From Ilex aquifolium (Eukaryota; Streptophyta; Magnoliopsida; Aquifoliales; Aquifoliaceae): 64,000 bases of DNA. Position 1 is the stretch's first letter. The number at the start of each line of letters is the position of its first letter. Below the pieces are notes generated by a model, which worked only from the letters and a program-made list of their open reading frames with translations, did no database searches and was not told where the DNA came from. The stretch is taken from assembly GCA_951799425.1 (NCBI GenBank), contig OX637395.1, positions 11,882,451-11,946,450 on the forward strand. The letters are read 5' to 3'. This document shows positions 24,641 through 37,700 of the stretch, piece by piece. The position numbers and the translations under genes are program-made.

Positions 24641-25772
24641 ATGCTGTTAATTGTGATGATGTCCTAATATGGAGGGGAGCGGGGAAGCACCTGCTTTCTT
24701 TGCTTTCTTGTTATCTTTCCTTTAAATTTCGTATTATCGTTTCTTATGATAAATTTGGAAGAAGAAGACGTCAAGACGGTAATTGGTTCCCCAACAAAAG
24801 CAACGGTAAAGTGCTGGACACGTTCCCCAAGTAGTCAGGTACCCGTCCGACACGTTCTCAAAAATTCTCCCCATAAATCCCACTACCCACAGTTGAACAA
24901 AGAAAAAGCATTACCATCTTCTGTCTCTTTCTCTCTCCGTGTCCGTGTGTTCGTTTGCCATTGGTTCACATTCTTTCCTCTCTATGTGAAGCACGTGATT
25001 TCTTGCCCAGGTACTTATTTACTTTTTTGAATGCTTCACTAGATTTATATGTCGGTGTATAAAGTGAATACTTCTGCCTAATAGTCTTTTTTTTTTATTA
25101 GAGTTTTAATTTGTATGCAAATCTAAGCAGTGTACTAGCTTTATCTACTTTGCAGATTTTTTTGAGTCACTGAATGGTTGATTCTAAACTCGGAAGAAAA
25201 TGAAATCTTGAATACCCACGAAACCAAATAGTCAGACCAGGCCAAGTTAAGTGTTTTGGGGGTCGTTTTGGCGGTTTAAAGTATGCAAATTGCCAGTTTT
25301 TGTGTTTCTTTTCCTACTTTGTATTCGAATCAACCAGGCTTATATTCCAAAGATCGAATTTGACCGGTGCAGTTATCTACTACAGTGCAGTAGTTTGATA
25401 GGTCAGTGTGTTAAGTGAATAATTGTGGCTAATAATATATTTGAATAGGGTTTTAATTTAATTTATCTATTAACTCTTACAATGCACTACATTTTTGTAC
25501 CTAGCTTTTGTGTGTTTCCTGGTAGCTGCCTTGTGAGAACCTCTTGCATTGTTTCTTGAGCCACTGATTGGGTTGCTTCGAAAAGGAGGAATAAAATGTA
25601 ATCTTGAATACCCACCAAGCCAAACGGTGGGAGAATTAAGTGCTTGTGGGCCGTTTTGGCGGTTTACAGTAGTAAAATTGCCAGTTTTTTCCGTTTCATT
25701 TCCTGCATTTTCTTTGAATCAACCAGGGTTATACTCTGAATCTGATTAGTGTAGTTGTCTACTACAGCGAAG
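24641..25772 (+). promoter_or_regulatory. Promoter and duplicated 5' leader of the beta-glucosidase gene
   Basis: Only about 130-250 bp separate the hAT element from a pyrimidine-rich transcribed-looking stretch (about 24900-25009). That stretch holds a G-box core CACGTG near 24992 and ends in a donor-like CCAG/GTACTT at 25009/25010. A leader intron probably runs from there to the acceptor CTACTACAG at 25767, six bases before the ATG at 25773. The intron is built of two diverged tandem copies (about 25040-25400 and 25410-25772). Each copy carries GAATACCCAC, GTTTTGGCGGTTTA, TTGCCAGTTTTT and CTACTACAG in the same order. Splice use is inferred. Confidence 0.55.
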
Positions 25773-28700
25773 ATGGGTAAGGGCTTGGTTCCATTTTTTG
25801 GGATTATATTGTTATGGTGGTCACGGATTGCAATGGCAGAAGGGGCAGAGTACATGGAGTACAAAGACCGAAAGCAGCCGGTGGCTGTTCGGGTAAAAGA
25901 TCTTCTGGCTCGAATGACTTTGGAAGAGAAGATTGGACAGATGGTTCAGATTGATAGGACTGTTGCCACCGCTGATATGATGAGGGAATTTTACATTGGT
26001 AATATATACTCGTTATATTTGTGTGTTTTTATCCATTTAAATTTTAAATTTTTTTTCGTTCTCTTATATTGATACAAGGAAATGACAAAAAATGCAATTT
26101 TTTTGGCAAATTATTAGACTCTAAATGCATAATAAAGGTGGAAAACTTTTTGGCATGTTTTGAAATCACATTTGAAATGCAATGAGGAGGCAAAACTACA
26201 GATTTCCATGATGAGATTCTTGATTTAATGTTGTTGGTGATCTTTGTATGCTTGGTTGTCACCTGTAAGTTATCGTTCCCATAGATTGGACAATATGAAT
26301 TTGAAGCTGGTCCCAAAGTCTATTGTTTTGTTGGCTTGGTACTTGGTATAGTGATAAACTACTGATGTTGTGAACTAATCTTAAGTTAGAGAAGGACAAC
26401 TAAGGCCCAACAAGCCACTACGGTCATTAAAGTTATTTTCATTGCTTAACAATGAACGACATTAGTTAATTATCTTAATTGAGCATTGAATTTAGGTTCA
26501 TGCTCACTGGTATATGTTTAATCTATCATAGAAATCACATGTATATGTTTAAGCTATATTTTAAAATTGAACTCGAATTTATGCAGTCACACACTATGGG
26601 CGCTTTAGAACCTAAAATAATATCTAAATTTCCTTTTTTTCGTTTCTCACATATTTTAAATAAGAAAAACCTCTCTCTTGCAGTAGTTGGGCATATGCAA
26701 GTACGCATGAACTCAAGAAGAAAATAAAGAACTAATGACAGAAACACTTGTGTACAATTTAGAGGTAAAAGGAAAATTGGGAGATTTTAGATATTGTCCT
26801 GGTAGCAAATGAAGTTGTGAGCAGTATAGGGTTACAAGATAGCGAATGAATGTTTAAGATTGATTATGAAAATGCTTGTAATTACATGGATTTGGGGGGA
26901 GGGTGGGTTTTGGATTTTGATTTTGATGCTAAAGGTTTGAGTTGTAAATGGAGAAGATTAATCAGATGGTTCTTAAGTTATATGAATTTTTTTGTTTTTT
27001 AAATTAGGAAGACAGGAGAGAGATATAATGTGTTTAGAGGACTTAGTTAGGGGATCCGTGTCACATTTTCTTTTTATTTTGATAGTTGATGGTTTACAAA
27101 AGTTTGGGGGGAGTGCTAGAGAGTTTAACTTAGTTGATGGCTTTTCGACCATGATGGAGGAAGTTTGATGTTTCTTATTTACTATTTGCAGATGACACTT
27201 TCTCCTTTCTACAAGGTGATGAACGAGAAGTTTTAGAATCTAGTGGATATTATTAAGACTAGCAATGCACGACGTGCGTTCCACGTGATTATATTTAAAT
27301 AATAACTTTATTATAAGAATTTTAAATTATGTGTCTAATAAAATTGAATATTAAATTATATGTGAAATAAATAATTTTTATTTTAATTATTAATAAATCT
27401 AATTATAGATCTATTTTACCTCTTTTTGAGTATCTAATCTGTCATTTATTTAAGTATCTCCTTGACCTATTAGACATTTGTTTTTTTTTTTTATAATGAA
27501 GTTTCATTATAAGATTTTTATTATCAATATTGGACTTTATTTCTTCATATAAATATAGACATAGATATAGAAAACTGTATGTAAATATACTACTAATAAA
27601 TGAGTCTAAAAAAATTTAGAAATCAAATATAATTAATAAAAAAGTTCAAAAGAACTTAGAAGTCAACGATGCATAGGAAATAAGATTTGGATAAAAGTAA
27701 TAAAGAATTTAGAATTCAAATACTGTTTATAGAAGAGTTCAAAAACACTTAGAAGTCAAATAATTATAGGAAATCAAATTTGGATGAAAATAATAGATGG
27801 GAAATCAAAAGTTTTTCACATATGCTGACATTTATAAGTAGTATAGATATTCAATTTCCTGTCGTGTTTGAAGATAAATATGTCTAACTTGAGGTAGAAA
27901 CAAATTCTCAAAGGAATAACTAATGAGAGAGAAAAGATTGCAACTAGGTTTGGCTATAGGGTGGGATAATGATCGTTGAAGTATCTTGGGCTAACCATTG
28001 TGGGGGAAATGCTATATGTTTGAATTTTTGGAGCCTAGTTTTATAACAAGTGCAAGAAAGGTTGTGTAGAAAGAAAAGAGCTTGTATATCTAATAGTAAG
28101 AGTGGTTTGTTTTTTCCTAGTACACCCATTTACTCCTTCTCTTTCCAAGTTTCCGGGTAAGGTTGTTAAAATGGCGGAGAATATGATGGTGAGAGATATT
28201 TTATGAGAAGAAAAGGGTGAAGGGGGGAGAGATTACTTAATTAATTGGAAGATTGGTCTATATCTCAAGTGAAGGAGGGATGGACTATAGTTCTTTTAAG
28301 AGAATATGGTTTTTGTGGGAAAGTGGTGTGGAGGTTTCTAGATTCCTTGTAGTATTTTATTATCAGAAACAAAAATGGACTACTTAGTTCTTTCCCATGG
28401 AGGAGATTCAAATGTGGTAGTTAGGGGGTTTTGTTTCACTAAAACGTTAGGTTCTTTGAAGCACAAACACGGACACAAGACATGGATATGACACAACACG
28501 ACACGGACACGTAGACATGTAATTTATTGTAAAAGTAGGATACATACACGTTAAAAGTAATTATCTTTTATATAACCAATTATATGATTCATCATACACA
28601 GAAATAATTGTAGTATTGTTCATAAGCAATTTAGTCCTTTAAAATCTCATTTCCAGTCAGTTTTTGTGAATTTTTAGGCTAAAAGACCATAGTAGTCACC

Positions 28701-31700
28701 AATAATTGATTTTTTCTATAGACAATGTGTAGCAAACATGAATAAATATAATGATTCCTCTCATCTCTCAATTCAACTTCTTTAGTAAAAGTTTATGCAT
28801 CTTTTTCTTTTTATTAGCAAATTAAACTTACAACTTTAACATAACTAGTCTTAGCAATTATGGATACTTTCACAGTATAAGACAATAGTTAGATTGTAAT
28901 GTAATTAGGGTTAGGAAAGAGGAGAAGATTAAGAAGCGAAGAGATTAAAAGAAGAGAGTAGTGTGTTAGGGTTACACAACTACATCCCAATATATATATA
29001 TGTAACCGTAGATTAACAATAAATACCCTTAAGCTAGAAATACATAAAATAACACTCCCCCTCAAGTTGGTGCATAAATATCTCTCATGCCCTACTTGTA
29101 AACGATAGGATGAAAAAGATTGTTACTAAGTTCCTTTGTGAAAACATCAGCCTACTGATTTTTGGATTTCACAAAGGGTATGTAAATCAAACCCTTGTTT
29201 AGCTTCTCTTTGATGAAGTGTCGATCAATTTCGACATGTTTAGTTCTATCACGTTGAACCGGATTGTGTGCAGTGTTAATAGCCGTGTTATTGTCACAGT
29301 ATCGTCTCATAGGCTCATTATCACGAATTCTGAGCTCACCAAGTAAAATTTGGAGTCACATAAGGTCAAAAACACCATGGACCATTACTCTGTATTTAGC
29401 CTCTTCACTAGATCTTGTTACCATCGCTTGCTTTTTACTTCGCCATGTGACAATGTTTTCTTTTATGAAGGTGTAATAGCCTAAAGTGGATATTCTGTCG
29501 TCCATTGAACTTACCCAATATGCATTGCATTAGTGAATGCTTGTAGTTTCAAGTGTCTATTATTAGAGAACAAGATCCATTTCCCGAGAGCTGACTTGAG
29601 ATACCTCAAAATACAAGAAACAACTTCAAGATGAAGGGTTTGATGATCATGGATGAATTGACTTATAACCTCCACTACATACGCAATATCCGGTCAAGTA
29701 TGAGAGATATATTAATCTCCTCACCAATCTTTGGTACCTTTGCTTATCCACATCATCATCAACACTACTACTCAATCAATTGTTGAATTCAATAGGAAAA
29801 TCTATAGGTCTACATCCCAATAGACCTATTTCTTCAAGTAGGTCAAGAGTATATTTTCTTTGGGAGATAAAAGTGCCTTTATCTGATTTGGCTGCATCAA
29901 TCCGAATAAAGTATCTCAATAGACCCAAGTCTTTGATTTCAAACTCCTTAACTAGCTGAGCTTTCAATTTGACAATTTCATGCACATCATTCCTAGTTAT
30001 CACTATACTGTCCACATATACAATGAGAATCGTTATCTTGTCATCTACGTGTCTAATAAACATAGTATGATTAGCATGACTCTGTTTATATCTAAATTTC
30101 ATCACGGTTTTGAGAAATAAATTAAACCAAGCTCTGGGTGATTGCTTTAACTCATAAAGTAACTTCTTTAACTCGTACACCTTTCCTTCAGTTACCTGAG
30201 ATGAAAATTTGGGTGGAATCTCCATTTATACTTCCTCTTCCAAGTCTTCGTGGAGAAATACATTCTTCACATCCAACTATTGCATGCACCACCCTAAATT
30301 AACTATACAAGAGAGAAAGATGAGCACGTATGGAGTTTTACTACCGGGGCAAAAGTCTCCTGATAGTCAATGCCATACATCGTAGTGAATCCCTTAGCAA
30401 CCAGTCTTGCCTTGCATATCTCAACTGTTCCATCAACTTGTTGCTTGGTAGTGAATATCCATTGCACCCAAATGTTCGTGCTCCAACAAGAAGTGCAACT
30501 AATTCTCGTGTGTCATTCTTTTTCAGGGCTCTCATTTTGTTTACCATAGCTTTTCTCCACTTTGGATCAGTGAAAACTTCCTTCCAACCCTAAGCAATAG
30601 ATATAGAAGACAAGCAGGAAACAAATGTACAATATAACGGGGACAAAGTGAGAGATGGGGTGTTGAGTACAAACTTGAACACCCTTTCTCACTATAATAG
30701 GAATATTAGAATCATCGACAGTTGGATTATCAATAACAGGAGTGGCAATTGAAAGCTCATTACCTATTAAATCAATAGGAGATGATAGAATTGGAGTGGG
30801 GGAATTCAACTGACTCGGTGGCACATGAGTGGTCTATACCTTTTGACGTCGAGAATAAGTTTTTAGAGTATCAGGTGGATCATTAGTACCAACAACCTGT
30901 TGCTCTCCCTCATTAGTATCCCATCGGAGAGGCAATTGAAGAAGAGACTTCTGACATACCTTCTATTGCTCAATAGTGGTGTTCTCTCCCTAAAGAGATG
31001 GCTGGGAAGGAGAAAAAAAGGACTCAAACTCACGAAAGATACCATCTATGCTAATATACATATTTTGAGACTGTGAATGGTAGCACTTATACCCTTTTAG
31101 GGTGGGAGAATAACTACCAAAAACACATCGCAAAGGCTTAAGATCAAGTTTCCCTCTAGAGGATCCAAAAGAATTCCAGAAAGACACTCAATAGGTGACT
31201 TAAATTGAAGAATACTTGAAGGTAGACAATTAATAAGATAAGCAGCAGTAAGAACTGCATCTCTCAAAAAATGCTGAGGAACATTCATAGGAAACATTAA
31301 AGAATGAGCAATTTCAAGAAGATAATGGTTTTTTCATTCGGCAACACCATTTTATTCTGGGGTATTTATACAAGTTGTTTGATAAAGAATGCCACTCTCA
31401 GAGGTAAAAGCGAAATTTTTCATCAATGTACTTAGTTCCATAATCACTACGAAAAATTTGGATTTTGGCATTAAACTAGGTATCCATTTTATGAAAAGAT
31501 CGGAGGTAAGAGAAAACTTTACTTTTAGTGCGTAGTAGACCCGAATAAGACGAAAATAACAATCAATAAAAGTGACAAACTAACGATAACATAAGAGAGA
31601 TGCAACACCGGAAGGTCTCCACATATTAGAATGAAGAATGACAAAAAGAACAGTACTTTTATTATTAGTACGAGGATACGGTGGATGTTTGTGCTTGACA

Positions 31701-34700
31701 AATTCAAAAGCATCACAAATAAAAAATTGTCCACTACACTATCTCATTAGACTAGGAAAAAAATGTTGCAAGACACCAAATGAGGGATGCCCTAAATGTA
31801 TGTGCCATTGATGTAGGTGTTAAAGGTAGGAAACACCATCTGCCTGAAAAGCTTGATAAGTTTGACTGGGGAGAAGCTTTATCATCCAAGAGATATAGAC
31901 CACCATGTGCTCTACCAGACTGCCACTACCAAATGTTTTTCCTGATTCCAGTTCCTGAAAGATACAATGAATAGGAAAAAAAGTTATTGAATAATTCAAT
32001 GATTTGGTAAATTACTACCAGATAATAAGTTTGTGGAGAAATTTAGAATATAGAGAATAGAGCAGAGACATAAGGTAGGTGAGCAATTAATTGATTCTCA
32101 TCTGGAAATAGAGGAAAAAGATCCATTTGCCATCTTAACTTTATACCTATTAGAACATGTAGAGTATGAAGAGAAAAGATTAGAAGAACTTGTCATGTGG
32201 TCCGTTGCTCCAGAATGTATTATTCAAGGAGTATATGAGGATGATGCAGTAATCACATTAAATATACTTGTATGAGCAAAGTTAGAAGAAGAGGCATGAT
32301 GAAGAACTAGAGTAGAGGAAACATCAAGCTTGAGCTATTAGGCGCTTAAGAGTTTTCATCTCATCATGGAAAAAAGTAAGTGATGCCATTAGATTGATAT
32401 GGAGTCTCTGAAGATTTAGTTATGTGTGCATGAGAACACACATTGCCACCTCAGCTTCCACTTTGGCCACCACCTCATCTACTTGTAGGGCTTCCAGTCA
32501 AATTTCCAACAAAATTCCCATGTATGCCTTGTCTTTTCACAATAATCACACTTTAAAGTATACTTGGTTATAATGCTGCTCGACTCAGTAGACTTGGACT
32601 GGGGCTAAACTCAAGTCTCCCTGAGGAATTACAGTTAACACAGTCTACTCCGAAATAGATGTATGAACCATAGCAATTCTCTACTCTTCTTCAGCTGAAC
32701 ATGAGCATAGGCCTCTTGTAAGGTATGAAATGGATTATGTTCTAAAATTTGAACCCGAATCTGATCATCCTCAATCTTAAGGCCAACGAGAAAGTCATAC
32801 ACATTCTTTCTTTACCATTTGCTGAAAATTGCAGCATCATTAGCATAAGCTGCCTAGAAGCTCTGATAGTAGTCAAGCTCTTGCCACAAGGTAGTCAACT
32901 TTGCATAGTATACTGCAAGGATTTTATCGTTTCGGTTAGTCTCCCAAAGATCATATATCTTAGCATCATTACCCCTCTAAGAATATGTATATGCGACAGT
33001 TGTCCAAATCTTATGAGCTGTATCGAGTAACATAAAACTACGACTAGTAGAGGTTGCATTGAATTAAGCAACAACGATATCACCAAAACATTTTCAAATG
33101 TCCATTGCTTCAGGAAAGAATTAGACTTAGAGGGTTTCTTAGTCTCCCCGGTCAAATATCCATCCAAAGAGATGGTCTGGACCGATAACAGACAAGCTCA
33201 TGACTACACCAAATAACTGTGCCCATCCAATTTTCTGAACTAATTTGGAGAGGGGGTTATTTGCGAGAGCAACCCATTTCCTTCCATACTTCCTCCAATA
33301 GTAGAGGCCACTTTCTCGTCTGACATGTCCACACAATGAAGTCAACGAAAAAAAAAGGCAATCACGTGAAAACACAACCAAAAAATTGGTCCATAACTAG
33401 AATAATGCCTCAACAGTCCCTAAGGAGCATCAACAGTGGCTGTCGGAACAAAAGAGTCCAATAGTGGCCAAATATGGCTGCTGGCAGAGAGAGCAAGCCA
33501 AAAAACCTCAAAAATATACTCCAAAGTGCAACAAGGACTTGTGGGCATCAAAGATCTCCGATAGTCGAGTCTCACCAAGTAGATCTGAACAAAAAATGAG
33601 CCTTAGATCACTCAGAAAGCCATATATGAAGTCGAAAGAATTCAATCATTGTAGTTGAGGCTCCAAAAAGCATATAAATCATCTCAAAACTGACTTCAAC
33701 AAAACAACATGGGTGATGTAGCTTCATCCCAATCGAGCCTTATCCAATGAGATTGAACCAGAAAAACAGTCGTGAAGTCCAAGAAATCGCAGATTTGAGT
33801 CTGAACTCAAAAAAAAAAAAAACGAAAAAACTTCAAAAATTTGAAAGTTCCTTCATATAATTTCAAAAAATTTCAAGAAAATCACCATAAAACTCAAGGC
33901 TTAGATTATATAGAGCGAGAGCAAGAACAAGAGAGTGAAAAATTTCAAAAAAAAAGTTAAGAGTGGGAGCATTAAATTTATATATATGGCATTGTGATAC
34001 ATGGTAAAAAAGAGGATGTCAAAGTACCAAAAATGAAAAATAAGATTAGTTATGGTAAAGAAATAAGGAAAGATAACAACAAATTGTTGATCCCATTCCC
34101 ACATTGGTTGAGTCTCTGAATGTTGAATGTCAAGGTAGCACCAATAACAAAGCTAATCCCACATCAGTAGATTATAAGCAAGTTGAATGACAAGACAACT
34201 ATATCTTGGGGCCAAGTCCATTAGTGTATTGAAAAAGTTTCTTGGGTCAAGGTTCAATCCATTAATTAGTTTAAAATTTTTTGCATTTTAGGGTTGACTC
34301 CAAAAATGTCAAATACACGGATTATAAATATGAAAATTCGCGTATTCGAAAATTGGATCCACCAATTTGTGCCAAATTAGCTCTGGATTCACGGATTTGC
34401 GTTCGGAATGCAAATTTGTTGAGGTGTATAGGTGAATTGTGTGATCTAGCTTGGGGCATCCAGTCCATCATTCCATTAAAAAATAAAAAATTATGACTCT
34501 GTTCATCGCTGATGTCAGCATGTTAGTTGCTGTCATCAATACATCAGAAGATGACCTCAATACGCCACAAAATGATGTCAACCACTTTGTTCAGATCCGA
34601 TAATTTTTGACAATTTTAAATCTAAAATTTGCATTATTGCTTTGATACCGAGTTAGATTGTAATGTAATTAGGGTTAAAGAGGAGAGGAGAAAACTAAGA

Positions 34701-37700
34701 AGAGTAGAGAAGAGATTAAAAGAAGAGAGTTGTGTGTTAGGGTTAGACTGTTACATTAACAATATATATATATATATATATATATGACAACTTATTACCA
34801 ATAATACCTTTAAGCTAGAAACAACAATCATTTGCAAGGTTAGTAAGCTTCGTTAATTACATGTCACCACATGTTTATATTTTAGTTGTGGACACTACCT
34901 AAAGATGTATCGGACACGTCAATAAAGGAGTGTTGAACATGTGTAAAACCAAAATTTTATGTGTTAATTATGGATAGAGATAAAAGAGTATCGGACACGT
35001 GTACGAGAAGTGTCGATGCATGACACGGATATGTTACTTTTTTAAGAGTGTCATTGCTTCTTAGGTTAAGTTGAATGGAGACAATGTGGATGAATTATCT
35101 TTTGGGAATCATCTTTTGATTCTTTATTTCGTCATATTTGCAAATTGTCTTGGAGTCATAATACTTAATACTTTGGTTTCTAGTTTGGTTTGCTCAAGAA
35201 TATGGTAAGACCACATATAGCCTAGATGTCACATAATTTAGGTCGTACGACCATTCACGACCTAGATCACTCAAGTTCCAAATCCCATATTGTAATTCTA
35301 ATAATTTTCCTTAGTTTTTGTTTATTTGGATTATCTTTACACTTAAAGGTTGATTCGTTATGATTTGAAATTTTCTCATAACACAAACATGCATTCATTT
35401 TCTTTATTATTTACAAGTTACAACCAATAGTTACATGTTTTTTTTACCCGAGTTTCGTTTTGGAACTCTTGCCATAAAGATAATAAATTCTAATTGATTA
35501 TGTGTGTATGAATGCATATTCATATATGATTTCAAATAGTAGTAAAGCTCTCACAAACATACAACAAAGTATAATCGATTGCATGTGTTTTTGTATGTAA
35601 TTATATGTAATTTTGTATAATACTAAAAATTATCTGGCTAAGAGTTTTAAGGAGAACTATTACCCAAAATACAACACTAAGTCTATCCCATTCCCCTACA
35701 TATTGGTAAAAGTGGCATACTGCGTACCCTACCTATCCTACGTACTAAATCGACTTATGTTCTAAGTAATCTTGGGCTTGCTTTTATAATTCACTGCTTG
35801 GATGTAATTTTAATTTCTTTCGTAATCTAAATGAGAGGGAAATTGGGGAACCCTCATCAATATTGTCCTTGCTCAAATCGGTATCTTTGGAATGTCGCCT
35901 TCTGATAAAAAGTTTTGGATTCTTGATTTTCTAGATCATTATTTTGCAAATGTTTCTTCCATTATTTGTTTGATGATCCACTCTTTTCCAGCATTGAACC
36001 CTCGTTGATGATAATTTTGCGAATGATGATTATTTTGCAAATGTCGGCTACTGGTGTTTGCATTGACAGTTGCTCATGATAAGATAAATATTGGTGATTT
36101 GATCCTATTATGTTGTTTTCCTATCGTTAGAGATTTTCTTTCCTATTTTTATTTTCCTATTATGTTTTGATTTCCTAATATTGTAATTGTCATCAATATC
36201 AATCTAATATAAATTGGTGATAGGGTGTTGGTAACACACATCCCAATAACAATATTGTTCCATAATATCTGTCCTTTTCTTTTCTTCCCCTTCTCTTTCT
36301 TTTTCTAAACCCTAATATTCAATTATTCGAGTTTCAACTTCCATAGTGGAGAATTTTGTCAAGAATAACAGTGATAGTATTGATTATTTGTTTCTCATTT
36401 GTCCAATCTACCAACCAAATCAAACCTTATGTCCCAATCATTTGAGGTCGGCTATATGAGTCCGTCTTTGCTATTCATTTCGACCATTCGCTATACGCTT
36501 ATTTAAGTTAAATATTTTCATATATTTTTTTATTATTTTGTTCAATATTAATTTAGGTTTACCCCTACTCTTAGTACTATTAAGAGAAATTCTATCACTT
36601 TTTCTAACCGGTGCCTCTATCAGCCTCGTTGAACATGACCGAACCATCTTAATCTATTATCTCTTAACTTATCCTCAATTGTAGCTATTCGTACCATTTC
36701 TCTAATACAGTCATTTCGTATTCTATTGTTTATAGTTTTTCCACAGTTGGTATTCTCTCTCAACTTATCCTCAATTAGAGCTAGTTCTACCATTTCCATA
36801 ATACGGTCATTTCGTATTCTATCATTTCTAGTTTCTCATTTGTCCCATTGCATTAAAATGGTGGCAAAAATTACTTGGGGAGGTAAGGATGGATCTGGTA
36901 ATTCCACGAGGATGTTCTTCTATATTTGTAGAAAGCTTTGGTTCTTTTGGGAAAAATCAAAATGCTTCCATGCTTTGGGACTATGTTGTTATGACAATTT
37001 TTTTGTTTAGTGTGGGTGGAAGAAATGGTAGAGTTTCTAATGATAAATCTGATTATATGGAGTTTCTGTGGGTGAAGTTAAATTTTTGGCTTTTTTTTGT
37101 GGTCAGTGACTAATAGGGGCTTTGGGATTTTTCACCATTTAATAAAAGTTTCTGTTTCGTCTCATAAAAATTAAAATGATAAATCAGTTAAAAAAACATA
37201 ATGGCTTGATAATATGATTGGTTCATGCTTGCAGGAAGTATATTAAGTGGTGGAGGGAGTACACCACTACCACGGGCTAGTGCTGCAGATTGGGTTAATA
37301 TGATTAATGAGTTTCAAAAGGGATCACTATCTACCCGTTTGGGGATTCCAATGATATATGGGATTGATGCTGTTCATGGGCACAACAATGTCTTTAATGC
37401 TACAATATTCCCGCATAATATTGGACTTGGAGCTACCAGGCAAGCAAATTCTTGATTCTTTGTATGAACATTTTGTTTTACAATGTAAATTACATATTTA
37501 TGCTTGTCATCTCGTATATGGTGTTTATTATTCCATGAGCTCTTTCAAGAATAAATTCTTTATATCGATTATCCAGAAGATAAACTTTTTTGCCTCCTTC
37601 AGTGGCTGTGTATGAAATAGCAACATAAGTTCAGTTAAAGGCTGTTAAAGCAGCATTGCTTCTTAAGTTCTTATTATTGCTACATTCCTTCATTAACATA

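Noticed and set aside
36726-37113. Open frames just before exon 2 as an extra coding exon of the beta-glucosidase
   Set aside because: They overlap the RTE relic, do not match GH3 sequence, and the exon 1 to exon 2 join is already seamless.
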